A stretch of 64,000 nucleotides of DNA from Sphagnum compactum (GCA_965153455.1 OZ234496.1:19708304-19772303); one strand, 5' to 3'; shown: positions 47,986 to 60,258, counted from the stretch's first letter. A program made the numbers and translations. Notes: a model not told the origin generated them from the sequence alone.

Positions 47986-48309
47986 TGTTGAAATCAGCTG
48001 TCGGGTTAATGACAGGTTAGCTAAGCACATGATAGCAATCATAAGGATTTCGACACCCGAATGATTGGAACATTGAATAGTCTGCATTTGGAGCCGCCTA
48101 GTCACGTGTAGAAGTTTCAAAAGTTCCTTCTAGAAAATTCGATAAGTAGTGTACCCTTGTCGCGTGCTCGTAGGTCCTATAAGCCAGACCGAAAGGATAT
48201 AAAGCAGCAAGTCGAGTAGCGAGGGGAACACTGGGACTTTGACTTGCGAACTTGTAATGTTATGCATCATTCCTAAAGTTTGTTGTTGTGCAACCTGCGA
48301 TTCTCAACA
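47986..48309 (+). repeat. Copia 3-prime LTR
   Basis: 324 bp, same length as the 5-prime LTR and aligned without gaps. It is followed by the target duplication TCAAG. Confidence 0.95.
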
Positions 48310-48602
48310 TCAAGTAAGAAGAGAAAGGAAAGTAAAGCAAAGCAAAGCCGACACAACAGAAAGAACCAAAACATGAACCATGTTGCAACATCATTCTGAG
48401 ATGATCTTTGTAACTGAGCACATAGCAAAAAGACACATACCAGAGAGTAAAATAGAGAATCCCTCAAGCCCATATGTGACCAACTGAGTGCTCGGTCACC
48501 AGAAAGCAGAGTTTGGTCTATGAAGGGTTGTTTCCTGATAAGGCACACACAATCTAGCGAAGAAAAGAGGTGCTATCATTTCATCTTCGTGCCCATGGAC
48601 TA
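48310..48602 (-). repeat. Inverted repeat, right arm, part 2
   Basis: Reverse complement of about 41193-41500 of the phosphatase pseudogene. It begins with the second copy of the Copia target site. It ends where the histone deacetylase fragment region begins. Confidence 0.8.
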
Positions 48603-48667
48603 ATTTGAAAGCGCTTTCTTCTTCTTGCTTTTAGTTTCTCTTAATCCTCTTGTGAATTAAGTACTAC

Positions 48668-49137
48668 CTTCTTATGAACAAGGAGATGTGCAGCAACAAC
48701 AAAATTGTTAAAGAGGTAGAAGCCCATTGCTGCATCAGCCTCTACATGGTGCCCAGGTGGTCTCACAATTGCAGCTCCTACTTTCAGCTTCCCTTGTGCT
48801 ACCTGATCAGCAACCTGCAAAAAGGGATAGTTCACAGGGTTGTGGGTACTTACTTGCACATGAGCAAAGTTCTATTTCAGAGCAATATCCCCAAATTCCA
48901 AGACTGCATAATAGTAAAAAGCCTTAGTAGATGTGAAAAGCAATGCAAGACAGATCAAAAAACCCAAGGGTGGATCAAAACCTCAATGACTGATCCAGTA
49001 GCCAAAAGGGCCAACTTGGAGGAACCATTGTTGAAGAAGATTGAATCATAACGACTTGCCAGTGCTTTGGGTCGATGCTTACCATAGCTCTTGTTGCTCA
49101 CTGCTTTCATCAGTTCAACATGATTCTGAGTGTGCAC
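48668..49137 (-). pseudogene. Histone deacetylase (class II-like) two-exon fragment
   Basis: The upstream exon (about 49137-48982) reads VHTQNHVELMKAVSNKSYG and FFNNGSSKLALLATGSVIE before a GT donor. The next (48814-48668, 147 bp, after TTTTTGCAG) reads KVGAAIVRPPGHHVEADAAM, then GFYLFNNFVVAA, and ends at a GT donor. The PGHH motif with the catalytic histidine pair and GF.LFNN are diagnostic of zinc-dependent histone deacetylases, closest to plant HDA5/15/18 types as I recall. The two exons are in frame and unbroken. The preceding and following exons, including the metal-binding DxH part, are absent, so this is a gene fragment. Confidence 0.75.
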
Positions 49138-49439
49138 ATTGCTCAGTTATATCTGTTAGACACACTTAGAATCACTCAGTTATGCTGGGGTGATGAGCTG
49201 AGTGAAGGGGAGAGCAAGCAAACACACAACTAGTTCCAACTGCAGCAAGTAGGAGGACTGACCCACGCTCTGGTTGTGGAAGATTACGGCATAGACAAGA
49301 TTGAAGATGGCACTGCTGAAACCGAAGCAACACTTAAGGATCCCTGTCACTGCCCTTCGCCTGTGTGGAAAATTCTTCATGTTTGTGACTATATATGTTT
49401 CTTGTGTCCAACCATGTGACGTTGTTGGACCTAACTACA

Positions 49440-49620
49440 AGCAACATGTAGACCTGAAATTGGCAGACCAAAAAACACCACAACCCATCACTGTGAACAA
49501 CCTAGAAAGAAAGCTGCAAGAAAATAAAACAACAACCCATCACTGCAAATCAGCCTAGAAAGAAAGTTGCAAAAACTGAAAAAACCAACAACCCATTACT
49601 GTAAATCAGCTTAGAAAGCT
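49440..49620. repeat. Tandem triplet, about 52-bp units
   Basis: Three units share ACAACCCATYACTG..AA..AGCCTAGAAAG. They sit at the left edge of the fourth CACTA-related segment; a single unit is present near 27530. Confidence 0.65.
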
Positions 49621-50295
49621 GAAAGTGCCTAATTGCAATTGATCACTGCAGGCACAAGAGAATCAAAGATATGATGAATATGAGCTTCAGAGTTGGTGCA
49701 TTAACTTGCAGGCTGAGGTTGAAAACAAAAACAAGAAAAGAACCTGCTGCTGCTGATGCACAACGTATATGTGAGCGATTTCTTTCAAGTTTCTTTCTTT
49801 CTTTCTTTCTTGCTCACCAGCCAGTATGCAGGTGGTGTAATTCTGCCACTGAGAACTAGCCAGAGCACACCATAGTCCACAAGACTTTGGATGGAGCCCA
49901 AGCTCAAGAAACCCCAGATGGCTATTATGTTGGTTGCAAGTCCTGCCACAATGCCAAAATAAGCTCCCAAATCCTTGGCAAATCCCAGGAGGTTCACTTA
50001 GGCTTGGTTATAACCCAATATCTGCTTCTTTCTCAATATCAAACACACACAAGGTGTAGAGTTACATCTTGCATCTCACGATCTTGCTACTCAATAAAAT
50101 GTATCCAAAGCCTTCTGGCAGAGCAACCAAAAAACAGTTCAGATTAACGAAAGGAATGAACAATTGCTTTCTAGACACCATTAAACCACAATGCACATTA
50201 GGCACATACCTTGTTCTTTGGACTCGTTCATCATCAAAATGTTCGCATTCATTCCGCATTAGAGCTTCAATTTCATTTCGATTCAATGTCAATGC
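49585..50295. repeat. Fourth partial copy of the CACTA-related sequence
   Basis: Homologous to 27525-28215 in the same orientation, with moderate divergence. It is followed by transposase C-terminal sequence not seen in the other copies. Confidence 0.7.
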
Positions 50296-50860
50296 CCCTC
50301 ATGTTTCCCTTTCATCCTCATCCTCTAAGGCGCCATCGATAACATCTTCTTCTTCTACATGTTCAAGACCTTCATTGGTTGGTAGGGACTTGGGAGCTTG
50401 ATCACTGGTAAGAAGGTCGACCACTTCATTGCAATTAGTCCATGCCTTAAGAGCTTTCAAAATCGTGTCGAAGATTATATGGCATTTGGGATTGTCTTGC
50501 AAAACAAAACTTCTTTTGGGGTTAAGTCTATCTTTTGCAAGAAAGACTTGTTCAACCTCATTCGGAAATATGAAGGGCTGGTCACTCATGTGGCCATCCC
50601 CAAAATTTTTGGAGGTGTGGATTGAACAAAACAAGCAATCTTCTAGTCAAATGGTGTTGTTGAGGAGATTTTGGAGGTGGACCCTAATCAACCTTTGAGC
50701 CATCTGACTCTTCTTTAAACTGACAAGCAATGCAAGAATCGCATGTGGTTTGCCATTCATCAACATGATGCACTCGAAAATGCCGCCCATATGACCACAT
50801 TATAGAGTAGTTTTGTGCAACAAAGCTGCATCCAACTACAATGTCACAAGTCCACATAAG
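50062..50860 (-). pseudogene. CACTA transposase C-terminal remnant
   Basis: Minus-strand pieces include YGRHFRVHHVDEWQTTCDSC (about 50810-50750) and FIFPNEVEQVFLAKDRLNPK (about 50565-50505). They resemble the C-terminal region (DUF4216 and following) of CACTA tnp2 transposases, where EVEQVFY.KD-like motifs occur. An acidic tail follows (EHVEEEDVIDGALEDEDERE). The piece at 50292-50062 matches the tail of the frame at 28476-28030. It is broken and incomplete. Confidence 0.55.
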
Positions 50861-50869
50861 AGTGTAAGA

Positions 50870-52474
50870 AATTATAGAACTTAAATATTAATCTAATCAA
50901 AACCTCAATACTTTGAGTTAAGATTGAGACAACCTATAAATGCTAGCTTTCTCAGGAAAGAATTTAACAATAGTTGCTCCCCTTGCACTGCTTCAATGTT
51001 GCCCCTATTGTTGTTGCCCTTGGTAACATTATTACCACTAGAATTGTTCCCCCTACCATTGCTGCTACCCCTACCACTGCCCCTGTTGTGCAACTAGATC
51101 AAATGAAATAGAGACCACTAGGTCATATCCTTCATTTTTTTTTAGTCCAACATGTCTTGCATATCAATAGTTATGTTAACGTAATACCTGCAATGTCATA
51201 TTCTTTTTCAGACACAAATCCCCCACTTTCCTTTCTTGCAACAACTTCTTGATGAGACCATGCAACACAATATTTTAGCTTCTCAAGATGTTATCCCTAG
51301 GATGAGTTTCTAACCTTGTTCCACAATTCAATAGCACGCAAGTATAATTGATTTTGCATTTCATACTCTTCAATCCATTTCATCATCAACACTAATTGTT
51401 GGATAACATAGTTGTTGACTTGTTTGGTCCATACATTTTCTAATTCCTGAAAGTGACCATCATGAAATAGTCACCTTCTCCCCTTGCCAACAACTGCGTC
51501 TATTGGTTAAAACCAAACATACACATCAACAACAAATTCAATAAGGTGCTTCAAAACTAAAATGAAAGTTTTGTTATAGCCATTTACACATATAACACTC
51601 AAAATAACTTTAATGATTTTTGAATGTCAATTCTAGATAGCTATAATTCTAGTTGATGTGTGTATGACCTTCATAATATTCTTCAATTTGATTTTAACCT
51701 TCAACTTTTGGCTAGGTCCATACATTTTCTAATTCTTGAAAGTGAATTTCAAATAACAATGGTTGCATAGTTTGCTTGTGTGATCTAAAACCTTAAATTT
51801 GATTCTAGCTCACAGCCTGCCTTAAATGATTTAATTCAATTTTAGGTAGGTGGTAGATTAAAACATTTTAGTAGCAGCAAGTAAGACATTTTGAACATTT
51901 CAACATTTCAAGCCACTATTTGGACTCTGTATTGACGAGTTTGTTTCAATAGCCCATAAGTGTCTACTTTTTATAACTAACAAAATACAATGTATAGTAA
52001 TGGGCTGGTGAATAGGTTTCTTTAGATGAAATTGGCAAAATCCATAGATGGTAAAAAATCCCTTTTGTAGTTTATGAAGTTTGAAAATTATGGTACTTTG
52101 TGCCGAACCAAAAGTTTATACAGAGTCCAAACAGTGGTTGGAAAAGCAATGAAATCAAGTTAGTATGCTGAAAAGAAGGACCCAAGATACAAAACACAAC
52201 ATTCTAAAGTCATCCGAAACATAAAAAAATGATGCAACAAACCTTAAGTAAAAAAAGGAAGAAAACACAAAAAATGCAATATCAAAAAGTAATAGTCCAA
52301 ACCTGTTTTCCATTCATTTTCTTCCTCTTTCCACACCTGAGGTGTGTCCTTGTCCATGTCACCAATAATGTCATGGCAAACTCCCATAGCTTCCTGTACA
52401 AGATAGCTTTCACCCATACTCCTTTCTGCTCAAGAGTTTTGTCTCACAAACCTTTTCAAGGTCTTTAGATATCA
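50870..52474. other. Anonymous AT-rich stretch
   Basis: It contains a low-complexity Gly/Asn/Arg-coding patch on the minus strand (51093-50950) and otherwise no recognisable gene. It leads into the second segmental copy near 52475. Confidence 0.4.
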
Positions 52475-53059
52475 TTTTATGGATATAATTTCCTTAATTC
52501 GAATATAATTTTAGACTCAAACATATATTTTTGAATATAACTAACATTTTTAAGAATTCATATTTAAAACATCATATGTAAATAACAATTTTTGGAATTA
52601 AAATTAAGATATAATTCCAAATATAATTTCAGAATTGAAATATAAATTCTAGAGTTCAAATTTCAATTTTTAGATTCATTATATGAACGATATACATACA
52701 TATACATAATTAATATACACACAAATGTAAATGTATGATATATGTAACATATCATAAGTATAATTTTAATACATATGTAAAAATACACCCCTATATATGT
52801 CACCATAAAATTCTTTTAGAATGCGAGTAATTTGGTGACCATTACAATTAATGGGACATATCAATATATTAATGGATGAAAATAAAGTTAAAAGCCATTC
52901 AACCGATAGGATGAAGTTTCAATAGTTGCATCATAGTTGTAAAAATGACCAAAACAATTGAAATTTGATTTGATAGTTGTAAATACTCCCAAACTTAGTC
53001 GCAAATGACTACAAGTCGCCTATAATTGCGAATGGAATGATTACATTTTGGCTAATTTC

Positions 53060-53834
53060 TACTAATGTCACTATGCCAAACTTTGTCATCATGAGATCCA
53101 AATCCTTGACATCCACATTCTTGGAACAAACCCAATGAAAAAGTCTAACCAATCTAAACATAACTTGATGAACCCCTTTTGTATGACAATGGGAAGCATA
53201 AAATGGATTAAATTACTATAATCATATGATTTGAAACTCGAGAATATGTCCTTCCAACTCAAGCTATTCTTTAAGGCTACCCCAAACCCAGTAGATGTTT
53301 TTAGAGACTACATTGTATGGAAAAATACATTTTGACCTACCCTAGGCATGACATAAGGAACAACTCCATGTTCTTTCGATTGCCACAACATATGCTTGGT
53401 GTTTGCTACCTCAAGTCATCCCTTCCAGAATTTGTATTTTTGGCTTTTTGCAGATGGATAAGAGAATGGCACACATTCTTCATTATGTACATCAAATCAA
53501 GCAAATGTTGGATGGGTAACTCTTTTCAATATTTGAACTGTGAATTCAAGGCTAACAACCTATTCATTCTTGGAGTGTGCAAATTGTCAACGATTGTGAC
53601 CCACAAATTCATCTAATCGTATGTTGTGCATCTCGAACAAGGTGGCCTTCTTTCCATTATTTTGTCAAAGAACATCCTTAAGGAGGTTGAGAATGGATGG
53701 TCCATTGGCAACTCTCGCTTATAATGACCATAGAACATCTTTCCCAATGTTGTTGACCATCGAGCATCGAGTTGCTCCACGTACCATGGGCAAGCATGAT
53801 GCCTTTTGGTTTCCAAACTTGAAGAAACCATCAA
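53060..53834 (-). pseudogene. CACTA tnp2-type transposase remnant, copy 2
   Basis: Homologous to 1048-1830. The piece at 53834-53613 keeps KRHHACPWYVEQLDARWST, then KMFYGHYKRELPMDHPF and RPPCSRCTTYD in one frame, where copy 1 is frameshifted. The DUF4218-like part lies near 53060-53420 but is more broken. The N-terminal piece present in copy 1 has been replaced by unrelated sequence. Confidence 0.65.
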
Positions 53835-54431
53835 CCCAAAACTAATTTAGAACATTCAAACCTTGTAGTAATCTACTCTAATAGAATTACTTACAGTCTA
53901 TATAATGGGCTGGTATAATGTATCCCTAACAAGATACAACATCTTTTTATTTTACTTTCTTGACCAGTAGTAACAACTAAATAATCCTTGCAACAATGCA
54001 AAGGTAATGACAATAAAACTCTTTTATGAAAAATTCAACCCCAAGACTATTGGAAGGAATTCAAATTAGAAAACCAATAGTAACAATAGCTAGTGTTCAC
54101 AGACTTGACATCTCTTGAAGAATTAGATTAATCGTCCTTTAAACCATTATTTAGGATTAGTAAGGAGTAACAACACTTAGTTTCTCAGAGCACTAGTTAT
54201 TTTTTTATTCTAGCTTTTTTACAAGCAACAATAATATTCAATTATATCTATTCTGGGTAAATGCATATTATGATGCACCAAAAAATGCACCGAAAAAGTC
54301 CATTTCTACATTATTTTTGGTGTTATCATCACCTTTAAAATGAGTTTTCCGATTACAAATGAAGTTTTTGCAAAAACTATTTGTTCTACATTTTTTTTAA
54401 TAGATTATAAAACACATTCAATGAAAACATT
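53816..54431. other. Copy-2-specific replacement block
   Basis: These 616 bp have no match at the corresponding place in copy 1, where 866 bp (1832-2697) with transposase sequence sit instead. Because the copy-1 sequence is also found near 28215-28480, copy 1 probably holds the ancestral state. No element ends are visible. Confidence 0.55.
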
Positions 54432-56430
54432 TGAATCTTGCATTGTAAACTTATCTAGGCTTATAACACTACCATTTCGCCCTTGCACAAAATCAAATTT
54501 CATTGCTTCATTTAAAACAAACATTAGATAAAACTTACATCATCAACTACAATTGATGGTCCCCATTTGATCATGTGGTTGCGGATGATACTTTCATTGC
54601 AAACATGTAACCTTTTACAGTGTGCACAAGGACACAAGCTCTTCTTTGTCACTTTCATTTAGCTTTATGTTGTTGCCCTTCATGGCCCAAGGTCTCCTCA
54701 AATTCCATAGTTGCAAAGTTAAAGCCTTGCTCACAAAACTGTCATCAATTCTAGCCACAAAAATGACACGATGAGTGAGGTTATACCTTGTGAAGGTCAT
54801 TCATGAAATAATAGGCCATCACCTTCATCAAGAATAACGGTGGCTACACTACCACTATTCCCAATGGTTAAGGTGAATTGCCCAGAATTAGGAATGAATG
54901 TCTTCACAGAGAGAAAGAGAAAGAAAGGGGAATTAAAAATAAAATTCTTCAAGATGATAGATAGAAAGAGACAAACCCAACTGTTTTTTTTTGCAATTTT
55001 GTGAAGAATTGTTCAAATGATAATCATCTATATGTGAAGAATGTCATATAAGAATAGTTTCTTAAAACATAAGTTATGATAATAAAAGAAGACTATTATT
55101 AGCTCAAGTTTCTATACTCACTACTGAACTACATACTAGTATCAGTAACTACAGACAAAAGAGACTAGTGGAACATACCACACAAAAATTAGTGAAACAA
55201 GGGGTCAAGTTTCCCCTCCATACAACCTCTGAGGCTACAATGTCATTTTCCCTGTCCAAGACTTGATGTGTCAGTAGATTTAAAGCAAATGGCAAAGGAG
55301 AATTGCCCATAATTAATAATTAGTATTGGGTTTTCACTTGTGCTACTAGCTTGACTTGACTTTAGACATATCCTTGCTCACTTGAGGAGTGGGGTTGGAG
55401 TGTTAGAGGAGAATTGCCCATAATTAGTAATTAATATGGGGTTCTTGCTTGTGCTATTGGCTTGACTTTATTTTAGACATATCTTTGTTCACTTGAGGAT
55501 TAAGGTTGGAACACTTGCTTCACAAAACAAGCAGACTAACCAAAAGTAAGAAGGAAGGTCAACATACACTTGAACATCCATTGTTTGGTAGTTCATGCCA
55601 AATTCATACATCCATAAAATACATTGTAAGGAGACTTTCTCCTTCCACAAAAATCAAGTAGACTACTGTAATGCTAGAAGGCTATAAGGAAGGGACTACC
55701 TTTACTAACAATTCCCCCAATAACAGTAAATTGAAAACAAAGTGTTTGGACTTCAATGCTTTACTTTTAGAAGTTTTCCATCTACCTTGAACTCATTGTA
55801 CCTTGAGAAACAAACACAATTCAAAATAGCAAGGAGTGAGACCGAAAGGTTGAGCAAATGGAAACCCAATATACAAGAAACATACCCACACAACATTAGC
55901 CTTCCACCATTGCTTTCCAATTGCTTGTGGATGGATTCCATGCTTAAAAACCATATATTCAATTGTAATTACATTTGTGCGTGTCTACTCTTAGAATACA
56001 ACATGCATTTATACATGTAACAGGTTAGGGTTTAGGTGGAGGGTGCAAATATAAAACCCTAAAACATAAACTCTAACTTGCAAAAGATAGAGCTAAAAGA
56101 CAAGCATCAAGTAATGTAAGGCTTATTGGAGAAGATTGAACAAGAAAACTTATTGGAGAAGCTCAGGGAGTGTGAGAGCATTGGAAGGTTTGAGCTTGGT
56201 ACATAAAAAACTGAGCAGGGGTCGAGTTTCTTTGTACTAGAATGGCCATTCGAAATTATCGGCATCCAATTGCTGCCATCCCTCATGTCCAAGCTCTGCC
56301 AAAGTCACACACAACTTGTTCTACTCAATGAGAAGAAATGATTTTGTCTGTTGTTACAACCTTCATTCACACTATAGGGGAAACTTAGCAAATAAGTGTA
56401 AAATAGAATTCCTACAGTGAGTTCTGATAG

Positions 56431-56628
56431 CTAAGTATCAAATCCTGAATAAACACCTTGATCTCTCAACAATCTCTTCTCTTCCTTTACATAATTCTTG
56501 CCCCTGCTACTTTGGCCCATATCCCTTTTTTGTTTCTCCTTTTGTGAGGACGAAAGTGCCTCTTGCTCTGTTACTACATCCCTCTTCTGTTTCTTTGTGA
56601 AGTTGTACTTTGCCAGAGCTTCTTCCAC
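56431..56628 (-). other. Short charged reading frame of unknown origin
   Basis: The frame reads EEALAKYNFTKKQKRDVVTE and continues Lys/Glu-rich with EKRLLRDQGVYSGFDT at its end. Composition suggests a real exon or remnant rather than chance. Copy 1 (4690-4900) has one extra G that breaks the frame. I do not recognise a family, and no splice sites are certain. Confidence 0.3.
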
Positions 56629-58611
56629 TACTTGTCCATTTCCTTCCCATCAGGAAAGAGAGGAATGAGAGAGTGGAACCCCTCTTAAATCCCCAATACT
56701 CATTTTACCTACTGTATAGATCTCATTTAGATTTTTGAAGGCCATTTGCCAGAGACCACAACCTGCGCAATTATGCTGAGCCAAAACCATTTTCCTGAGC
56801 CAAATCAGCATATTTTGGATTTTCTTCATCCAATTTTACTGTGCAGATCACATACTGAGCATGGCCAAACCTTACTCCAACTCTTATTTCAGGGTGGTAT
56901 TTGCACATTCTGTGTACACCAATATGGATTTTGTGCCTGCTGAGTTCTTACTTTTATTTGAGAATTGTATTATAGAGCCTTTCAGTGTTCAAGCCAGTGG
57001 CTTTTAAAATCTTTTTTGCTGGTGAATTTTCACTATTTTGCAAATTTTAACGAAAAAAGTGTTCTTCTCTCAGCGTAGATTTTCTCCACTTTGATGAAAT
57101 TCAGAAGTATTAGCATGATGTTTGTGTTAAAATTCTCAGCAAATTGTGATTTAAAAGAAAAAGGAATATTCTGGTCCGAAAAGAGATATTTTGAATCAGT
57201 TTTGTTAAATGTTTATTCTTCACTGTTGTACGTAGTCAGATTATAGAAAGATGTTTTTGACAAGTTTCAAATAACAAGTCACCACTCATTGTTAAATCCT
57301 TCCTGAGATGCTCCCTATTCTCCAACAAAAAATTGAAAACAAACACTGAACGATATAGATTTAAGCATCACAATCAGCCCTTTTTCTTTCCATTTTGGGG
57401 ATAGAGCACTAATGTCAATCATCCTAAAAGGGCTTAGGTTGAGATAGGTTGGCCAGCCTAAAGTGGTATTAGGGTAAGGTGTACGGGTGTCAGACTGGCA
57501 CCAACTATTTACGGCAACAAGTTATTGGAGAACTCTCAGAAAAGTAGAAAATCTAGCACAAAAGACGTGACTTAACACTAGGAACCTGTCTAAAATTGGG
57601 GAAATCTTTTTTGGGGAGCGATCAATTTGATGAAAATTTCAGAAATAAGCAAAAGAATATTCTTCTTTTAACTTTATTGGGTGCAATTTTGCACCAGTTT
57701 ACCAGGGAGAAATAAGGCTGATCACATCTAAAATTTGACGACTGATAACAAAGGGATAATCATGGAGCTAGTTGGATGGAAGTTAAAACTAGATGAATTA
57801 TTAATAGTTAATATAAATACTGTTAACAGGTGTAGCAGTTGCGGAACTAGCGACTGTTCTTCATCGTCGCTTGTGTGGTCTCACTGTGCGGTCTCATAAC
57901 AGAGAGTTGCAAGTTTCTGGGAGGTGTCTAGACTGCACGTAAAATAATATTATTGCTGTGAAAAATGTGCACACTTGTAAGTTGACAGTCTAGCTTTTGT
58001 GCAGGACTTATATGTTCCACACGGACATAATAATACTCTCATACTAAGAACTAAATCATCAAATTTGTCATGTCTAGAAACATAGCTCATATAGCATGCT
58101 CCTGCAAAGTTCAAATTTTCTCATCACGTAACCAATCACACGATGTTTCGCACCGGCATCATTCATTGAGCACAATAATTTACTTAGACATTTTATATAT
58201 ATAGCAGATCCGCACAAGATCAGTACATGTGAGAATATTCCGTAGTGTTCCCAATCTCGTTCTTAGATGCTGCAGGTGTTATATACACCATAGTAATTTA
58301 CTGTCCACTAATTAACACGTATCTTTTATATGATTATTCTCTCGATCTACCCAGAGTCTATGGCTTCAAACCGTTCACTACATAGTCCCATGATTCTTGT
58401 CATTATGTATGTATGTGTATCTATATTAGTATCTGCGTCAGCAAGAGAATATGGAAGCCATGGAGACCTAGAATCAGGAGCACGATCATGAGTAATGATC
58501 TTTGATAGAATTTTCACAGGTAGCTAGCTGATGATCATGGAAAATTTGGGAACTCTTTATAACCGTCTAGTCGCCGGCAATGATATTCCTTCATGCAATC
58601 TAACTTATGAC

Positions 58612-60061
58612 TTATGGGCAGAAGACCACTTCATAGTTGGTGCCAGTCTGACAGCCGTACACCTTGCCGCCGGTGTCTGTGCTGTACGAGATTGCTTCGG
58701 GACAGGCGTTAGCGAATGGTGTGGTTCCAGACGTGGGGCTCTTTGCATTTGGGCCATCGACGTTATAGCAACCGTCGCCAGGTGCGCCTGTCAGAGTATT
58801 CGGTGGCTGGCAGAAGCTGTTCAGGTTGTTGATCGTGCAGCTAGGGGATCCGCACGTAGTTCCTGAAACTGTTACCGGGGATGTTGGGGCGATCTTTAAA
58901 GGGAGATTGTACGCATTCTGCAAGCATTGAAATATATGATATAATTAGCATAGGTTTAGCTGGTTCGAAATTGCAAAAAAAGATTCTGAAGTCTCATGCG
59001 TTCGTTTTCGTTTTAGCATGTATGCGACAACATGTTTTCCAGAAGAGTTCTTAAAGTGACTGTCCCTGGAACAAGAAACAAGGCCCTATGTCAGTGGCTT
59101 TAAATTAGGCTACTGCAATAACAGCGCACTTTGTGTAACTGTGATCACAGCACCCCGATGGAAAGAGACACTTGAACGGGTAAAAAAGCCGTCTGAAGGG
59201 AGCAGGCGGGCTGGAAGGACATACCACGTTGCTGATGTCATAGGAATCTTGGTTGCTGAAACCGTTGATGGTGATCTCAGCGAGATCTGCCTGAGGCTTA
59301 GCGTTGTTGCAATCCGTTGAATCTGCACTGCTTCCTGGATAGCCCCAAATCACACCACCCGACCAGCTTGTCCCCACGTCGATCAGTTGGCTTGCTCCTG
59401 AACCTAGCGCGTAGGAAGTAATTTGGCCACCCGAATCAGTTTGGCATGCTGAGATCGTCTGGGAACATTGATTTATGATGTTGATTTGCGTAGCTGCAGA
59501 GCACAATGACGAGGGTAAGACGATGATCAGAATTTCTGACGAGGGCCCAATAATTTATCTAGATCAATGGTTCGTCACCGCATCATAACATTCATGAAAA
59601 ACACTAATTGCTCAATCTTTTCATGAGTAGTTTAAGGATTGCAACAAGTTCCCATGGAGTGGTCTAAGTTCGTTATACATCGCGGAAATCATTTAAGTAG
59701 CTGCACAGATCTATTTGCTAAGTTCCAGAAACTCTGTACTAGTATGTCGGTTCTCACATTGTTAGCCTCAAAGTTTGGGTACGTCCCCCCTTAATTCTAT
59801 TAGGTTCTCTAAAGGTATATGAGACCCCTAAATCCTAGAATATACATAGAAGGAAAACAAAAATTATTTTTGAGTTCAGGCCGCTGAACTGATCCTAAAA
59901 CTATTACTACAGACTGCTGCAAGCTTGGACTTGGAAAGGATTAGAACTGAAAAGGCGTAGATCACGAGTTCAGTGAATTCACCGTCTACTAAACCGATAG
60001 CAAACCAACAGACCACAGACATGAGCAGCGCCAGCGCCATGATCCGCACAGAGTTCTCCAT
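58612..60061 (-). CDS. Thaumatin-like protein (PR-5 family), three exons, copy 2
   Basis: Exons are 59983-60061, 59225-59493 and 58612-58917 (79, 269 and 306 bp) with GT/AG introns, giving 217 residues. The signal peptide begins MENSVRIMALALL, and the mature protein keeps all ten cysteines and the C-terminal TNYEVVFCP. Against copy 1 I count 26 base differences plus one lost codon, about 23 changing an amino acid. Clusters occur around DLAEITINGFSNQDSYDISN and NAKSPTSGTT. It appears intact. The core promoter differs, with TACATAA in place of TATATAA, and the far upstream region is copy-specific sequence with three G-boxes. It may be differently regulated or differently targeted, but expression is unknown. 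Confidence 0.9.
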
Positions 60062-60258
60062 ATTCAAAGGAGAAATGAGACTGGTGCACTAGTGCAAATG
60101 AAAGTAATACTTTGGAGTTGGGTACTGCAGATTTAGAAACAAGTGCTTGCAATGAACTGTGTGCTTAGAAGAGTTAGAAGAGTGCACAAGATCAGAGTGA
60201 AGTATGAGATGTTTCTGCAAGAGAGAGTGAAGTGCAATGCGACTTGTTGGCCACCAGG

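Larger units (their letters stand above)
43412..48309 (+). mobile_element. Full-length Copia (Ty1) LTR retrotransposon, inactive, 4898 bp
   Basis: The element has two 324-bp LTRs with TGTTGA...TCAACA ends. A perfect 5-bp target duplication TCAAG lies at 43407-43411 and 48310-48314. The domain order gag, protease, integrase, reverse transcriptase, RNase H is that of the Copia superfamily. The LTRs differ at 16 positions by my count, about 5 percent, so the insertion is not recent. It sits in a copied phosphatase fragment, which must therefore be older than the insertion. Confidence 0.95.
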
